Assembly: GCA_017519145.1 (NCBI GenBank)
Contig: JAFWTA010000007.1
Location: 1-64,000, forward strand
Direction of reading: 5' to 3'
Source: Ruminococcus sp.
Lineage (GTDB): Bacteria > Bacillota > Clostridia > Oscillospirales > Ruminococcaceae
DNA: 64,000 nt
Shown: one piece after another, positions 26,815 through 36,203 of the stretch
How the letters are laid out: each line of letters starts with the position of its first letter
Numbering within the stretch: position 1 is the first letter of the stretch
The notes under the pieces: generated by a model
The model's database searches: none
Seen by the model: the letters and a program-made list of their open reading frames with translations, nothing else
What the model was told of the DNA's origin: nothing
Made by a program: the position numbers and the translations under genes

Positions 26815-26849
26815 AAAGGAACGGCGTTCGCGCCGTTCCTTTTTTTGTC
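26815..26849 (+). terminator. Terminator of the Mrp gene
   Basis: A 12-bp stem with TTCG loop (26815-26826 with 26831-26842) is followed by seven T. Confidence 0.92.
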
Positions 26850-26869
26850 TATTGAAAGAGTATAAGAAA

Positions 26870-26936
26870 GGGCGGAAAAATCCGCCCATACGCACTGATC
26901 TTGAATTGCGGAACGCCGAGGACGGCGTTCCCTACA
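26870..26936. repeat. Dispersed palindromic repeats, copy 2
   Basis: Two small palindromes lie side by side: GGGCGGA / TCCGCCC (26870-26887) and a unit at 26909-26936 nearly identical to 121-147, ending CCCTACA. Both copies follow a gene end. Confidence 0.6.
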
Positions 26937-26958
26937 AATAAAAAGTAATTATTTCGCT

Positions 26959-27978
26959 TTATCTGTATTTATATACCGTTGCTGCCTCGAAGCCGTCAAG
27001 GAGCGTTGTCATTCTGCCGAATGCCATGCCTGTGCCCTTGGCTACGCAGTTTATGGAGTCCTTGGCGATATTGCAGCTTATTCCCAGTGTACGCTTGATG
27101 AGCTGGGTGAGTCCGCCGAGAAGCGCTCCGCCGCCCGTAAGAAGAAGTCCGTTGTCGTAGATATCTCCCACAAGCTCGGGAGGTGCGTCCTCCAGCACCT
27201 TGCGGATAGCTTCCATAATGGCAAAGGTATCGTCCTCAATGGCTTCAAAGAGCTCTGTCTCGCTGAGAAGCACCTGCGCGGGAAGTCCCTTCAGCAGGCT
27301 CCTGCCCTTTACCAGATATGTCATCTCCTCGCTGGGGTCGTAGAGGTTGCAGAGCTCTATCTTGACCTTTTCCGCGGTTCTCTCGCCGATGAGGAGCTTG
27401 TACTTGTTCTGCATATACTTGATGATGGAGCGGTCTATGGAGTTGCCTGCCACCTTGACTGTATGAGAGGTGACAACGCCGTTCATGGACACGATGGCTA
27501 CGTCTGTGGTGCCGCCGCCGATGTCTACTATCATGTGTCCCTTTGCCTTGGTGATGTTGACTCCTGCGCCTATCATGGCGGCAATGGGCTCCTGTATGAG
27601 GTAGACCTGCCTTGAGCCTGCGCTCTTTGCAGCGTCAACTACCGCACGGCTCTCGATGTCGGTTATGAATGAGGGGATACAGATAACGATGCGGGGCTTC
27701 ATGAGCTGTCTGCCCGTTACCTTGAGTATGAACTCCCTTATCATGCTGTGGGTAAGGTCATCGTCGGAGATGACTCCCTCACTGATGGGGCGCTTAACAG
27801 CAATATAGTCTGGGTTCCTGCCTATCATCTCGTAGGCTTCCTTGCCGACAGCAAGCACTCGCTCAGTTCTTGTGTTGTACGCGATGACCGAGGGCTCGCT
27901 GAGCACTACGCCCTTGTTGCCCATTGTCATGACGATATTTGATGTACCGAGGTCTATTCCGATATCAGTATTTGCCAT
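26959..27978 (-). CDS. MreB-family actin-like cell-shape protein
   Basis: Bacterial actin that guides lateral wall synthesis. The 339-residue protein has phosphate-1 motif DIGIDLGTSN at the N-terminus, phosphate-2 motif MIVDIGGGTTDVA near residue 155 and adenosine motif LLLTGGGALLGGL near 285. No MreC/MreD follows; instead recD2 lies 15 bases upstream. It may be a second copy (Mbl/MreBH type) rather than the dcw-linked MreB. Confidence 0.92.
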   Translation of the reverse strand: MANTDIGIDLGTSNIVMTMGNKGVVLSEPSVIAYNTRTERVLAVGKEAYEMIGRNPDYIAVKRPISEGVISDDDLTHSMIREFILKVTGRQLMKPRIVICIPSFITDIESRAVVDAAKSAGSRQVYLIQEPIAAMIGAGVNITKAKGHMIVDIGGGTTDVAIVSMNGVVTSHTVKVAGNSIDRSIIKYMQNKYKLLIGERTAEKVKIELCNLYDPSEEMTYLVKGRSLLKGLPAQVLLSETELFEAIEDDTFAIMEAIRKVLEDAPPELVGDIYDNGLLLTGGGALLGGLTQLIKRTLGISCNIAKDSINCVAKGTGMAFGRMTTLLDGFEAATVYKYR

Positions 27979-27993
27979 TTTTACGTTCCTTTC

Positions 27994-30222
27994 TTACTGC
28001 TCAAAGGGAGAGGAGCTTTTCTGCTTTGCCGCTCCTGCGAGCATATGGCGCAGACAGGTGTACCGCCTTGTGCGCTTGTTGTTGTCTACCATTTTATTTA
28101 TATTCTCCTCACTGCCGATGAGTATGAGGAGCTTTTTTGCTCTTGTTACCGCTGTGTACAGCAGGTTCCTGTAACACAGCTTGTCAAAGCCGCCCATAAT
28201 GGGAAGTATGACCGCTTCAAATTCGCAGCCCTGACTCTTGTGTACCGTTACTGCATAGGCAAGGTCAACCTGTGACAGCAGGTCAAAGGTATATGTTGCC
28301 TTTCGTCCGTCAAAGTCTATGACCGCAAGGGAGCTCCTGTTGTCGATGCTGATTATGCGTCCTATGTCTCCGTTGAAGATGCCTGCGCCCTGCTCGCCGT
28401 CCTTTGACCATGTTATGTCGTAGTTGTTGCGGGTCTGCATGACCTTGTCACCCTCACGGTAGGTATAGACGTAGCCCTTTTTCTCCTGCTTGTTTTTTGC
28501 AGGGGGATTGAGCTCGTCCTGTAAAAGCTTGTTAAGCTCAACTGTGCCCGTGACGCCCTTTCGCGATGGGGTGAGTATCTGTATATCCTCAGTGGGGGAG
28601 TAGTTGTATGCCTTGGGAAGTCTCGTCTTTGCAAGGTCCACTATGAGCTTCAGCGCCTGCTGATAGTCAGTGCGCTTGAAAAAGAAGAAATCGCTGTCCT
28701 TTCGCGTAAGGTCGGGATATTCTCCTGCAACTATCCTGTGGGCATTGGTTACTATACAGCTCTGCTGTGCCTGTCGGAATATCTCCTTCAGCTCGGTGAC
28801 GGGGACTATGCCGCTGTCGATGATATCGCCAAGGAGGTTGCCTGCGCCTACCGAGGGGAGCTGGTCGCTGTCGCCCACCATTATGAGCCTGCATCCCAGC
28901 CGCACTGCGCGGAGCAGCTTCTCAAAAAGCACTACATCCACCATGGACATCTCGTCAATGATAAGGACGTCACAGTCCAGAGGATTGTTCTCATTGTGGG
29001 CAAAGGTCAGCCTGTCTCCCGAATCGTAGACCACCTCCAGCAGTCTGTGGATGGTCTTGGCTTCACAGCCTGCAAGGTCCGACATTCGTTTTGCCGCACG
29101 GCCTGTGGGAGCGGCAAGAAGTACCCTCATGCCCTTTTTTTCAAATATGGAGATTATAGCGTTGAGGGTGGTGGTCTTACCTGTACCCGGACCGCCGGTC
29201 AGCACCATTAGTCCCCTTGAAACAGCGGTGGTTATAGCCTGCCGCTGGAGTTTTTCGTATTTTATGTTGTGCTCTTCCTCCTCGATGTTTATGAGGAGAT
29301 CGTAATTGAAGTCCTCGGGGGAGGAGAAGTCTTTCAGAATGTGTATCCTGTCGGAGATGAAGCTCTCTGCGTAAAAGTAGTCGGGCAGGTAGACGAATTC
29401 TATTTCGCCCTTTATATACTCAAACAGCTCGTTGTCTTCAAGTGCGGCATTGTATGCGCTGTAAAAATCACTCTCGGAAACTCCAAGCGTGTCCTGAGTT
29501 TTCTTTGCAAGCACTTCAAGAGGCAGGCAGGTGTGACCTATTCCGGCATTGGCGCGCAGGATGTACTGCACCCCAGCGATTATGCGCTTGCTGTCGTTGC
29601 GGGCGATGTGCATATCGTGAGCTATGGTATCAGCTTTGCTGAAATCAAGCTCGATGGCGTCACCGCAGAGCAGATAGGGATTGAGCTTCAGCAGAGTCAT
29701 TGCATCAGAGCCGAATTTTCTGTATGTGTTCATGGCGAAGCGCGACTTCACCTCGTACTGGGACAGAAATGACATGAGGTTGCGAAGGCAGAACAGCTTC
29801 TGCGCTTCCGCGGCTATCTCCTCACATTTTTTCGGGGATATGCCCTTTATCTCCGCCAGACGGAATGGGGCGTTCTCCATGATATCAAGGGTGCGGGCAC
29901 CGAAAACGTCAACTATCTTCTTTGCAAGTCCCGGACCTATGCCCTTGACTGCTCCGGAAGCCAGATACTTCTCGATGTTGACCACAGTCTCGGGGAGCTT
30001 TCTCTCACAGTAGACTGCACTGAACTGGGTACCGAAGCGGGGGTGGCTGATATAGCTTCCCTCGAGGATGAGACCCTCGCCCTCCTCGATATCACCAAGC
30101 TCGCCCACCACCGTTATGAGTTCGCCGCCTGCATCAAGGTCCAGCACTATATATCCGTTATTTTCGTTCTTGAAAAGGACATTCTCAACGGTGCCCTCGA
30201 TGTGAAGGACCTCATGCTCCAA
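27994..30222 (-). CDS. RecD2-type DNA helicase
   Basis: A 5'-3' superfamily 1B helicase for DNA repair without RecBC. An N-terminal OB-like domain and helix-hairpin-helix (GIGPGLAKKIVDVFG) precede the motor. Walker A is GGPGTGKTTTLNA near residue 345 and Walker B is IIDEMSMVD. A UvrD-like C-terminal part has VHKSQGCEFEAVILP and TAVTRAKKLLILIG. I chose the TTG at 30222 because GAGGTG is 6 bases upstream and the family starts there; a GTG at 30231 is in frame but has no spaced ribosome site. It precedes mreB by 15 bases, so they form one unit. Confidence 0.9.
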   Translation of the reverse strand: MEHEVLHIEGTVENVLFKNENNGYIVLDLDAGGELITVVGELGDIEEGEGLILEGSYISHPRFGTQFSAVYCERKLPETVVNIEKYLASGAVKGIGPGLAKKIVDVFGARTLDIMENAPFRLAEIKGISPKKCEEIAAEAQKLFCLRNLMSFLSQYEVKSRFAMNTYRKFGSDAMTLLKLNPYLLCGDAIELDFSKADTIAHDMHIARNDSKRIIAGVQYILRANAGIGHTCLPLEVLAKKTQDTLGVSESDFYSAYNAALEDNELFEYIKGEIEFVYLPDYFYAESFISDRIHILKDFSSPEDFNYDLLINIEEEEHNIKYEKLQRQAITTAVSRGLMVLTGGPGTGKTTTLNAIISIFEKKGMRVLLAAPTGRAAKRMSDLAGCEAKTIHRLLEVVYDSGDRLTFAHNENNPLDCDVLIIDEMSMVDVVLFEKLLRAVRLGCRLIMVGDSDQLPSVGAGNLLGDIIDSGIVPVTELKEIFRQAQQSCIVTNAHRIVAGEYPDLTRKDSDFFFFKRTDYQQALKLIVDLAKTRLPKAYNYSPTEDIQILTPSRKGVTGTVELNKLLQDELNPPAKNKQEKKGYVYTYREGDKVMQTRNNYDITWSKDGEQGAGIFNGDIGRIISIDNRSSLAVIDFDGRKATYTFDLLSQVDLAYAVTVHKSQGCEFEAVILPIMGGFDKLCYRNLLYTAVTRAKKLLILIGSEENINKMVDNNKRTRRYTCLRHMLAGAAKQKSSSPFEQ

Positions 30223-30256
30223 CGCTTTCACCTCTGCTCATAAACATTCAACTTAT

Positions 30257-30285
30257 ATTATACTATAAATCCTGAGATAAAGCAA
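30257..30285 (-). promoter_or_regulatory. Promoter of recD2-mreB with repeat-borne -35 box
   Basis: TTGCTT-N17-TATAAT on the minus strand. The -35 hexamer is the terminal part of intergenic repeat A (30280-30322). Confidence 0.7.
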
Positions 30286-30322
30286 GTGGGGCGGAGAAAA
30301 AGTTTTATTCCGCAAAGCTTTG
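30280..30322 (-). repeat. Intergenic repeat A, copy 1 (truncated)
   Basis: On the minus strand this reads CAAAGCTTTGCGGAATAAAA, then TTTTTCTCCGCCCCAC and ends in TTGCTT. It aligns with the copies at 36717, 41384 and 52116 but lacks their GC-rich distal half. Confidence 0.6.
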
Positions 30323-30339
30323 ACGCGAAATTGACTGTT

Positions 30340-30687
30340 TTACCCGTGAGAATGCTGATAGTTTTTCAGAGTCTCTTCAATTTCTCCGGGAAGTATCAGC
30401 TCCGCAGCATGATGTGAGGTGCAGAAAGTCCTGCAAAGCTCAAGCTGTTCGGCGGTTCCGCCGCAGTCTATGAGTATAAGGTGTTCGGTAAGGCTGCTTC
30501 CATCCTCAATGAGGGAGCCTATGTAGCTCAGACGTTGGGAAAGCTCGCTGTCCCAAGCAAAAACCGGTATCACAGTGTACAGGGGATAGCTCTTTCCGCG
30601 GAGCTTTGAACATACAAAAAAGCAGCATATCTCCACGGCGGCTATGAAAAATACAACGGTAAGCGCGGTTATCTCGGCAGGTTCCAT
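30340..30687 (-). CDS. Small membrane-anchored protein of unknown function
   Basis: A 115-residue protein with one N-terminal helix at about 6-26 (ending CCFFVC) and a soluble domain containing TVIPVFAWDSELSQRL and a Cys pair pattern (LIDCGG, CRTFC). No family was recognised. It has a good AAGGAG site and lies 51 bases after the acetyltransferase gene, perhaps in the same transcript. The recD2 promoter lies downstream. Confidence 0.6.
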   Translation of the reverse strand: MEPAEITALTVVFFIAAVEICCFFVCSKLRGKSYPLYTVIPVFAWDSELSQRLSYIGSLIEDGSSLTEHLILIDCGGTAEQLELCRTFCTSHHAAELILPGEIEETLKNYQHSHG

Positions 30688-30738
30688 ATTACCACTCCTT
30701 TCCCGTTATAATATGCGGCAGAGGTGAAATGTGTGAAC

Positions 30739-31473
30739 TCAGTCCGCTTTTCTTATAAGAGTGCAGGGGAGAGCCCTTACGAAGCCGAGTTTCTCTGCGG
30801 TGTGGGCTGAGCCCTTGTTGGACTGATGGCAGCCCCACACTGGATTCCTTTGCGGCAGGATCTCTATCATAACAGCGGCAGCTGCCGCATAGGCAAGTCC
30901 GCGGTGACGGTGGGTTTCGGCGGTCTCTATGCCGATATCAGCTTCCGTGCTGCTGACCGCGGAGGTGAACGCCCATGAAGCAGGCTCGGTGCCGTGCATT
31001 ACGCAGATACCCTTGCCGTTTGCACTGAATTCTTTGCAGTCAGACCAGAACATGGAGGGCACAACTGTGCCTGTGAGCCTGTCAAAAAGCTCAGCGTCTA
31101 TACTTCGCAGTGTATAGCCGTCAGGGAGTTCAGCCGCGGGAGCTTTATCATGGTGGAAGGAGTAATTATACCTCGGGAACAGGGTCACTCCGCCCATTGC
31201 GGAAAGAGCTTTGCAGAGAGAATCGTCGTCCGTAAGGAGCTTTGCTCCCTCGTTTGTTATGAGCCTGTGAAGCTCCGCCGTATCTTTACTGTCGGGGACG
31301 CCGCTCACAAATGTAAATCCGTTACGGCAGCGGAAAACAGTGCAGCTGCCGCCTTTGTATATGCGTCCCCTCTGCAGCCCCTCTGCGACAGCCGTGGGAT
31401 AGACTGTGCAGAAGGCTATGCTCTGCGCTTCTGCTATATATGAGCGGTATTCTTTTGTGGGTATCTCTTTCAT
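30739..31473 (-). CDS. GNAT-family acetyltransferase
   Basis: A 244-residue acetyltransferase. The C-terminal half has the GNAT core: EADIGIETAETHRHRGLAYA (acetyl-CoA loop) and PVWGCHQSNKGSAHTAEKLGF. The N-terminal part is a GNAT-like accessory domain of the type found in clostridial proteins of this length. The substrate is unknown. Confidence 0.8.
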   Translation of the reverse strand: MKEIPTKEYRSYIAEAQSIAFCTVYPTAVAEGLQRGRIYKGGSCTVFRCRNGFTFVSGVPDSKDTAELHRLITNEGAKLLTDDDSLCKALSAMGGVTLFPRYNYSFHHDKAPAAELPDGYTLRSIDAELFDRLTGTVVPSMFWSDCKEFSANGKGICVMHGTEPASWAFTSAVSSTEADIGIETAETHRHRGLAYAAAAAVMIEILPQRNPVWGCHQSNKGSAHTAEKLGFVRALPCTLIRKAD

Positions 31474-31500
31474 ATCATCACCTCATCATAAGAGTGTGTA

Positions 31501-31528
31501 ACGGAAAAGCTCCCCGAGGGGAGCTTTG
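31501..31528 (-). terminator. Probable terminator of the acyltransferase operon
   Basis: Stem AAAGCTCCC / GGGAGCTTT with a short T-rich tail on the minus strand, 3 bases after the stop of the acyltransferase gene. Confidence 0.7.
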
Positions 31529-31530
31529 TG

Positions 31531-32580
31531 TCATATTATTGTCTTTACATACGGAACGAATTTAAGCAGCTTTGTGATCACATAGGATACTGCCAGTGTA
31601 ACTATACATACGCCGATGACTGCAATCGTGCCGCCGTGCTCAAAGGGATTGAATTTGAGGACTGCATAGATGAACTTCAGCACTGCCATATGTATGAGGT
31701 ATATGCCGAAGGAGCAGCTGTCAAGCTCTGCCGCTATGCTGTCAAGAACAGGTACAGGCTTGTTCTTTGTCTTGCGGAGATAGCCGTATGCACCCACAGC
31801 TGCCGCGATATACACGGGGAAGGAATAAACTGTAAGGAGTGCATTTATCTTGCCTGCGGTCTCGGGAGACTCCGATACTGCATTGCAGCTGTATACCGTA
31901 AGCATTGCGACTATTCCGAGACTTATGAGGAACATGAGTCCCGAAGCGTTCTTGGGAAGCCTTATGACTCCCGTGTGCAGAACGTGACCGAGGAACAGGT
32001 AAAGGGGATATATGGTGAACACACAAATATAGAATGGCAGCTTTTTACCTGTTATTGTCTCTATGAAGGGGATGACCGAAAGTCCCACGCCGTATACTGC
32101 GAGGAGATACTTCAGATCCTTTGGCTCTGCATTTGCGCTTATGATCTTGTATATGGGCAGCATGAGATAAACAGCGATCATCAGGTACAGATACCACATA
32201 TGCGGCCAGCCTGTTCCGAGGAAGATATCACTGAGAGTATCCTTTACAGTCTCGCCCGCAGAACGCTTGGCTGAGGTAAATGTATCGAATACCGAGAACA
32301 GCAGCGAGAATACCACAAGAGTTATGACCATTCGGAAAATGTATTTGCCGAAGAGCTTCTTTGGCGTCAGCGTTCTCTTTCTGTCGAGGAGCAGCGCTCC
32401 CGATGCCATTACAAAGCAGGGTACCGCCCACATCATGGCGTTTCTCACCGAGAGCATCACGCTCTGGGCGCCGACGGTGGGCGAGTAGTTGTTTGCTGTA
32501 TAGAATGTATGCAGTATGACAACGGCGATACAAGCAAGGGCTTTTATGCGGCTCAGATAGAGCACGCGGTCCTTTACCAT
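31531..32580 (-). CDS. Membrane acyltransferase, family 3
   Basis: An integral membrane O-acyltransferase (349 residues, about ten helices) of the OafA/WecH type. The N-terminal helix bears the usual R.KALACIAVVILHTF, with the catalytic His in HTF. Such enzymes acetylate or succinylate cell-surface glycans. It overlaps the preceding lipoprotein gene by 7 bases. With the transglutaminase-dockerin gene it forms a three-gene cell-surface operon. Confidence 0.85.
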   Translation of the reverse strand: MVKDRVLYLSRIKALACIAVVILHTFYTANNYSPTVGAQSVMLSVRNAMMWAVPCFVMASGALLLDRKRTLTPKKLFGKYIFRMVITLVVFSLLFSVFDTFTSAKRSAGETVKDTLSDIFLGTGWPHMWYLYLMIAVYLMLPIYKIISANAEPKDLKYLLAVYGVGLSVIPFIETITGKKLPFYICVFTIYPLYLFLGHVLHTGVIRLPKNASGLMFLISLGIVAMLTVYSCNAVSESPETAGKINALLTVYSFPVYIAAAVGAYGYLRKTKNKPVPVLDSIAAELDSCSFGIYLIHMAVLKFIYAVLKFNPFEHGGTIAVIGVCIVTLAVSYVITKLLKFVPYVKTII

Positions 32581-33410
32581 GTCAGAGCTCCGTCGCCAAG
32601 GCAGCCGTTGTCAGGAACAACCGGGTCAGCTGCCTGAGCCTGAGTAGGCTCGGGAGTTACAACAGGTGTCTGAGCAACGGGTGCCTGAGTAACCGGCTCC
32701 TGATTTACGGGAGGAGTATAAACGGGCTCCTCATATGCAGGCTGAGTATATACAGGCTCGTCGATATACTGTGCGTCGATATTGTTGTTAGCATCGGGGT
32801 TTACCTCGGAAACTGTCTCTGTGTCGTTCTCGGCATCATTTTCGGCAATAGCCTTTTCAGATTCCTTTGTGCTTACCTTCTGACCTGATTCCTTTGAGGT
32901 GTATTCGAGATATGCAATGTCCTTTTCAAGCTTTATCTCGCCCTCGTCTATATCTCCGAAGGGGAAGTTATGGAGCACTGCAGTCTTATTATCTGTAAAT
33001 TCCATCTTTACTGTGTAGCCGACTGTTGCGATCATATCGCTGTCTCCGTATGTTACGTCGCTTACCTTGTTTGGAACGTAGTAGAGAAGTCTTCTCTCAT
33101 TCTTGATGTAGGGATCCTTCTCGTCGATCATGTTTGCAGGGTATTCCTCCTCGGAATCAGCCTTGATGGTTACGCTCTTGATATCCTTGCCTGTCTTGTT
33201 GTCAAGAGTAAGGATATATACCGAGTTGCCTGCGGCTCTGTCGCCGATCAGCTTCATCATGTCTGTTGAGGTCGTGGGCTCAGTAGATACCTGTACAGTG
33301 GTGGTTGCCTCTGTTGCAGTCTGAGATACCTCAGCAGCAGGTGTAACATTTCCGCAGCCTACCAGTGCAAGTGCTGCTGCAAATGTAAGGGTTCCGATAA
33401 ATTTTTTCAT
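32574..33410 (-). CDS. Lipoprotein with Pro-rich tail
   Basis: A lipoprotein of 278 residues (lipobox LVGC, Cys19). A Thr-rich stretch leads to a beta-rich domain (about 50-170, YILTLDNKTGKDIKSV...). A charged region and a Pro/Val/Thr/Gln-rich tail with repeated EPVYTPP-like units follow (about 215-265). The last residues GCLGDGALTW are compact and contain the only Cys besides the lipobox. This suggests a wall-spanning stalk with an exposed tip. Function unknown. It starts 19 bases after the transglutaminase gene. Confidence 0.7.
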   Translation of the reverse strand: MKKFIGTLTFAAALALVGCGNVTPAAEVSQTATEATTTVQVSTEPTTSTDMMKLIGDRAAGNSVYILTLDNKTGKDIKSVTIKADSEEEYPANMIDEKDPYIKNERRLLYYVPNKVSDVTYGDSDMIATVGYTVKMEFTDNKTAVLHNFPFGDIDEGEIKLEKDIAYLEYTSKESGQKVSTKESEKAIAENDAENDTETVSEVNPDANNNIDAQYIDEPVYTQPAYEEPVYTPPVNQEPVTQAPVAQTPVVTPEPTQAQAADPVVPDNGCLGDGALTW

Positions 33411-33429
33411 TTTGTTTTTCCTCCTTGAA

Positions 33430-34881
33430 TCAGCTCATGACCGATACTCTGTTGTATACCCATGTACCTTTCTGACGGTACTGTATCATATAACCGGTCT
33501 TGCCGTTTTTCTTTTCTTCATACTCAAAATCAGGATCACACACATAAACTGTACCGTTTATTGTGATCTCTACCCATGAGTGAGGGCCATATCCGCCTGC
33601 TGCAAGGGGCACGGTTCCCGATATCTGATGTGCGTCATAGCCGAGAAGCTTTGCCATCTCGCAGAACATAGCTGCCATAACGTAGCAGTTGCCCTTTCTG
33701 TTCTTGAAGCCGTAGTCCGCATACCACTGCATAGTGGTCTTGTCGTCCTGCGGGAAATTTGGATCCTGCTTGCGTCCGTAATATGTGATGCTCGCAGAAT
33801 CGTTGAATGCCTTCTTCAGATCCTTGCCGATAACATTGAGTCTTGCCTGTGCAAGGGGATACGGGCAAGCGGTCGTTGTTGTGGTTGTCGTTGTTGTGGT
33901 AGTGGTTGTAGTTGTGGATGTTACTACCTTCCACTTTGCCTCGTTGGCATAGTAGTCCTTCTTGGGAACGACTACCTGTGCTACCTCGGCAGGTACGAAC
34001 TTGTCATTTGCGGAAACCACTTCCTTGGCGGTAACTGTTACTGTTCCGCCCGAATACTTTACGGAGTCGATGGCGATGGTCTGACCTGACTTGGGAGTCT
34101 GGACAACAGGCGCTGCCGATGATACCTTTGTGACGAAGTTCATATTCACATAGCCCGAAATGCCGTTGTATGTAACGTGTCCCCAGTTTGCGCTTCCATG
34201 TGTGACGTTGAACTTGGCTCCTGCGGGGATAACACCGAGTGACTGTGAATTGTAATCGTGCTCCTTGCGGATGTTAAGTCCGATATCTACGGTAGGACCT
34301 GTTGTGTACACGCCTGCATAGGACGAGTCACAGCCGCATGAGAGCTTTTCAACAGCAGCTGTGGTGCCGCCGTATTTTGCTGCGTCATAGTATACCGGCT
34401 TCAGCAGAAGAACTGAGTCCGCAAAGAATTTATCATCGTACTTTGTGAGCAGATTGTTTACTATGCTGTCTGCAAAGTACTTTGTAAGCTCGGTCTTGAG
34501 CTCGGCTGCGGAAGTAACGACCACATCGCCCTTGTCAATGGCGAGCTTCTTGATTTCGTCCTTTATCAGAGAACTGTCGACCCTGTTTATATCCTTCTTG
34601 AACTGAAGGTCTCTGTCTGTTTTGAGAATGAGCTTTCTCAGCTCGGCAACATCGTGGACGTCTACTGTTCCGTCTCCGTTTATATCTGCAAGCTTAGCCT
34701 GTTCGGAGGTGAGAGTCTTCTTTGCGAGGATGTGATCCTGTAAAAGGGTGAGATCCTCCGAAGTCAATACTCCGTTTCCGTCAAAATCACCGTTTACCGC
34801 AGCATATGCACCTGCGGGCAGCACTCCGGTCGCTGCTATAACACTTGCCATCATGAGGCTAAGTATCTTTGGATGTTTCAT
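33430..34881 (-). CDS. Secreted dockerin protein with SH3b and transglutaminase-like domains
   Basis: The protein has 483 residues. A signal peptide (1-27) is followed directly by a dockerin (about 30-88; DFDGNGVLTSED, DINGDGTVDVHD). The order dockerin-first is the reverse of most cellulosomal enzymes. An SH3b domain (about 195-252, GLNIRKEHDYNSQSLGVI) may bind peptidoglycan. A linker of 17 Thr/Ser (321-337) precedes a transglutaminase-like thiol domain with triad Cys399, His434, Asp449 (KGNCYVMA, GPHSWVEI, CDPDF). It may act as a peptidase or cross-linker on the cell surface. It is first in a three-gene operon. Confidence 0.88.
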   Translation of the reverse strand: MKHPKILSLMMASVIAATGVLPAGAYAAVNGDFDGNGVLTSEDLTLLQDHILAKKTLTSEQAKLADINGDGTVDVHDVAELRKLILKTDRDLQFKKDINRVDSSLIKDEIKKLAIDKGDVVVTSAAELKTELTKYFADSIVNNLLTKYDDKFFADSVLLLKPVYYDAAKYGGTTAAVEKLSCGCDSSYAGVYTTGPTVDIGLNIRKEHDYNSQSLGVIPAGAKFNVTHGSANWGHVTYNGISGYVNMNFVTKVSSAAPVVQTPKSGQTIAIDSVKYSGGTVTVTAKEVVSANDKFVPAEVAQVVVPKKDYYANEAKWKVVTSTTTTTTTTTTTTTTTACPYPLAQARLNVIGKDLKKAFNDSASITYYGRKQDPNFPQDDKTTMQWYADYGFKNRKGNCYVMAAMFCEMAKLLGYDAHQISGTVPLAAGGYGPHSWVEITINGTVYVCDPDFEYEEKKNGKTGYMIQYRQKGTWVYNRVSVMS

Positions 34882-35060
34882 ATATCTATCTTCCTTTCAA
34901 GTTTTATCTGACGTCATCTATAATAACATAACGAAGCGACAGAAGAAAATGTGACATGAAAATGAAAATTTTTTTAAATACTTCGTAATATATGACACCA
35001 ATTCCGTGATCCCGAAAGTTGCCCCTTCATATATTTTATGCCTGTATACAGGCACTTTTG

Positions 35061-36203
35061 CTATCCCTGAAGCCTTGCGAGCTGTTCCTCGGTGAAGCTG
35101 AGCTCCTCACCTGCGAGGGAAATGTATTTCCCGTTTCTCTTTATGAATACCGAGCAGTAACCATCTTCGGCAGGGGAGAAGGCTCCGTCGGGAAGTCCGC
35201 TGTCATCGTCGGAAACAAAGAAGATGTAGCTTTCGCCTTCTTCCTGAGCCATCCTGCATCCTGCGCTGATATATACGGAATAGTCCTCAGCATTGTCAAT
35301 ATGAGCGCGGCGGTTGTACTTCATGTATTCCTCGGCTGGCATATAGCCGCCTCTGAGAAACACCGTCAGTCTGTCTCCTGTGTTGAGACTGCCGCCATAG
35401 ACCGCTTCAACGGTGATATCTTCGGCGGTTACTGCTTGCCTATCAATAGAAGTATACACCATTTTGTCAACTTTTGCAAGTATTACTGCGTAGGAAATAT
35501 CAAACATATGTTGAATTTTTTGGTCATTTGGCGAAATAGGAGGATCGCCATCGCCCTTTGGAGGTGCACCGATGCCGTCGCTGCCTTTTCCTGTTAGAAG
35601 CTCCTCCTCGGTTATGGTGTTGTCCCTGACGGTGTATGTCACATCGGGTGAGACTGTAAGGTCTCTGGGGGGAGCAGCTGTAACGGGAGGGTCCTGCACT
35701 ATGGGCTCGGCAGTGGTTACCTCGGTCTCATGGTGCTCGGCAGTGGTGGTTCGGGACTCGCTCCTGCTCTCGGTAGTCTTTGCGGCAGTCGTGCGCTGAG
35801 ATGCGGGAGCCTTTGTTGTGCCGTTTTGTGCGGTGGTAACTGCTGTTCCCGTTTTGCCGGAGGTCATTGCAGCTGTGGTCACTGTCACGCCGCCCTCCGT
35901 ATCCGTGGAAGATGTGGTGTGAGGAACTATCGCTCCGTCCGCTGAGTGATCGGTAGTGGTCTCTATGACCTCTATGTCGTCATCGCCGCCAAAATCGGTC
36001 TTATGCTTAGGGAAAAGTGTCAGAGCACCTATGCAGACCGCAAGCATTGCTGCCGCCGCTGTGATACGCATTATTATGGGCTTTATTGGCTTCTTCTGCA
36101 TTCCCTCAGAGCGCCTTGCAAATTCTTCCGCGAACTCTTTCTTTCTGTCGGGCTCGGGAATGCCAAGCGCCTCCGTGATCCTCTTTTTATCCTTTTCGGT
36201 CAT
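35061..36203 (-). CDS. Probable membrane anti-sigma factor with extracellular sensor domain
   Basis: A 380-residue single-pass protein. The cytoplasmic N-terminus (1-42) is charged and helical, and the membrane helix is at about 45-65. A Thr/Ser/Pro-rich linker (about 80-170) crosses the wall to a C-terminal domain (about 180-380; YAVILAKVDKMVYTSI, DRLTVFLRGGYMP). The start overlaps the end of the sigma-factor gene by 4 bases, the usual mark of a sigma/anti-sigma pair. The extracellular domain does not look like a known carbohydrate-binding module. The ligand is unknown. Confidence 0.75.
   Translation of the reverse strand: MTEKDKKRITEALGIPEPDRKKEFAEEFARRSEGMQKKPIKPIIMRITAAAAMLAVCIGALTLFPKHKTDFGGDDDIEVIETTTDHSADGAIVPHTTSSTDTEGGVTVTTAAMTSGKTGTAVTTAQNGTTKAPASQRTTAAKTTESRSESRTTTAEHHETEVTTAEPIVQDPPVTAAPPRDLTVSPDVTYTVRDNTITEEELLTGKGSDGIGAPPKGDGDPPISPNDQKIQHMFDISYAVILAKVDKMVYTSIDRQAVTAEDITVEAVYGGSLNTGDRLTVFLRGGYMPAEEYMKYNRRAHIDNAEDYSVYISAGCRMAQEEGESYIFFVSDDDSGLPDGAFSPAEDGYCSVFIKRNGKYISLAGEELSFTEEQLARLQG

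Noticed and set aside
33865..33920. Possible simple-sequence repeat or CRISPR-like array
   Set aside because: It is the Thr-codon run of the linker in the transglutaminase-dockerin gene. No CRISPR array was seen anywhere in the window.
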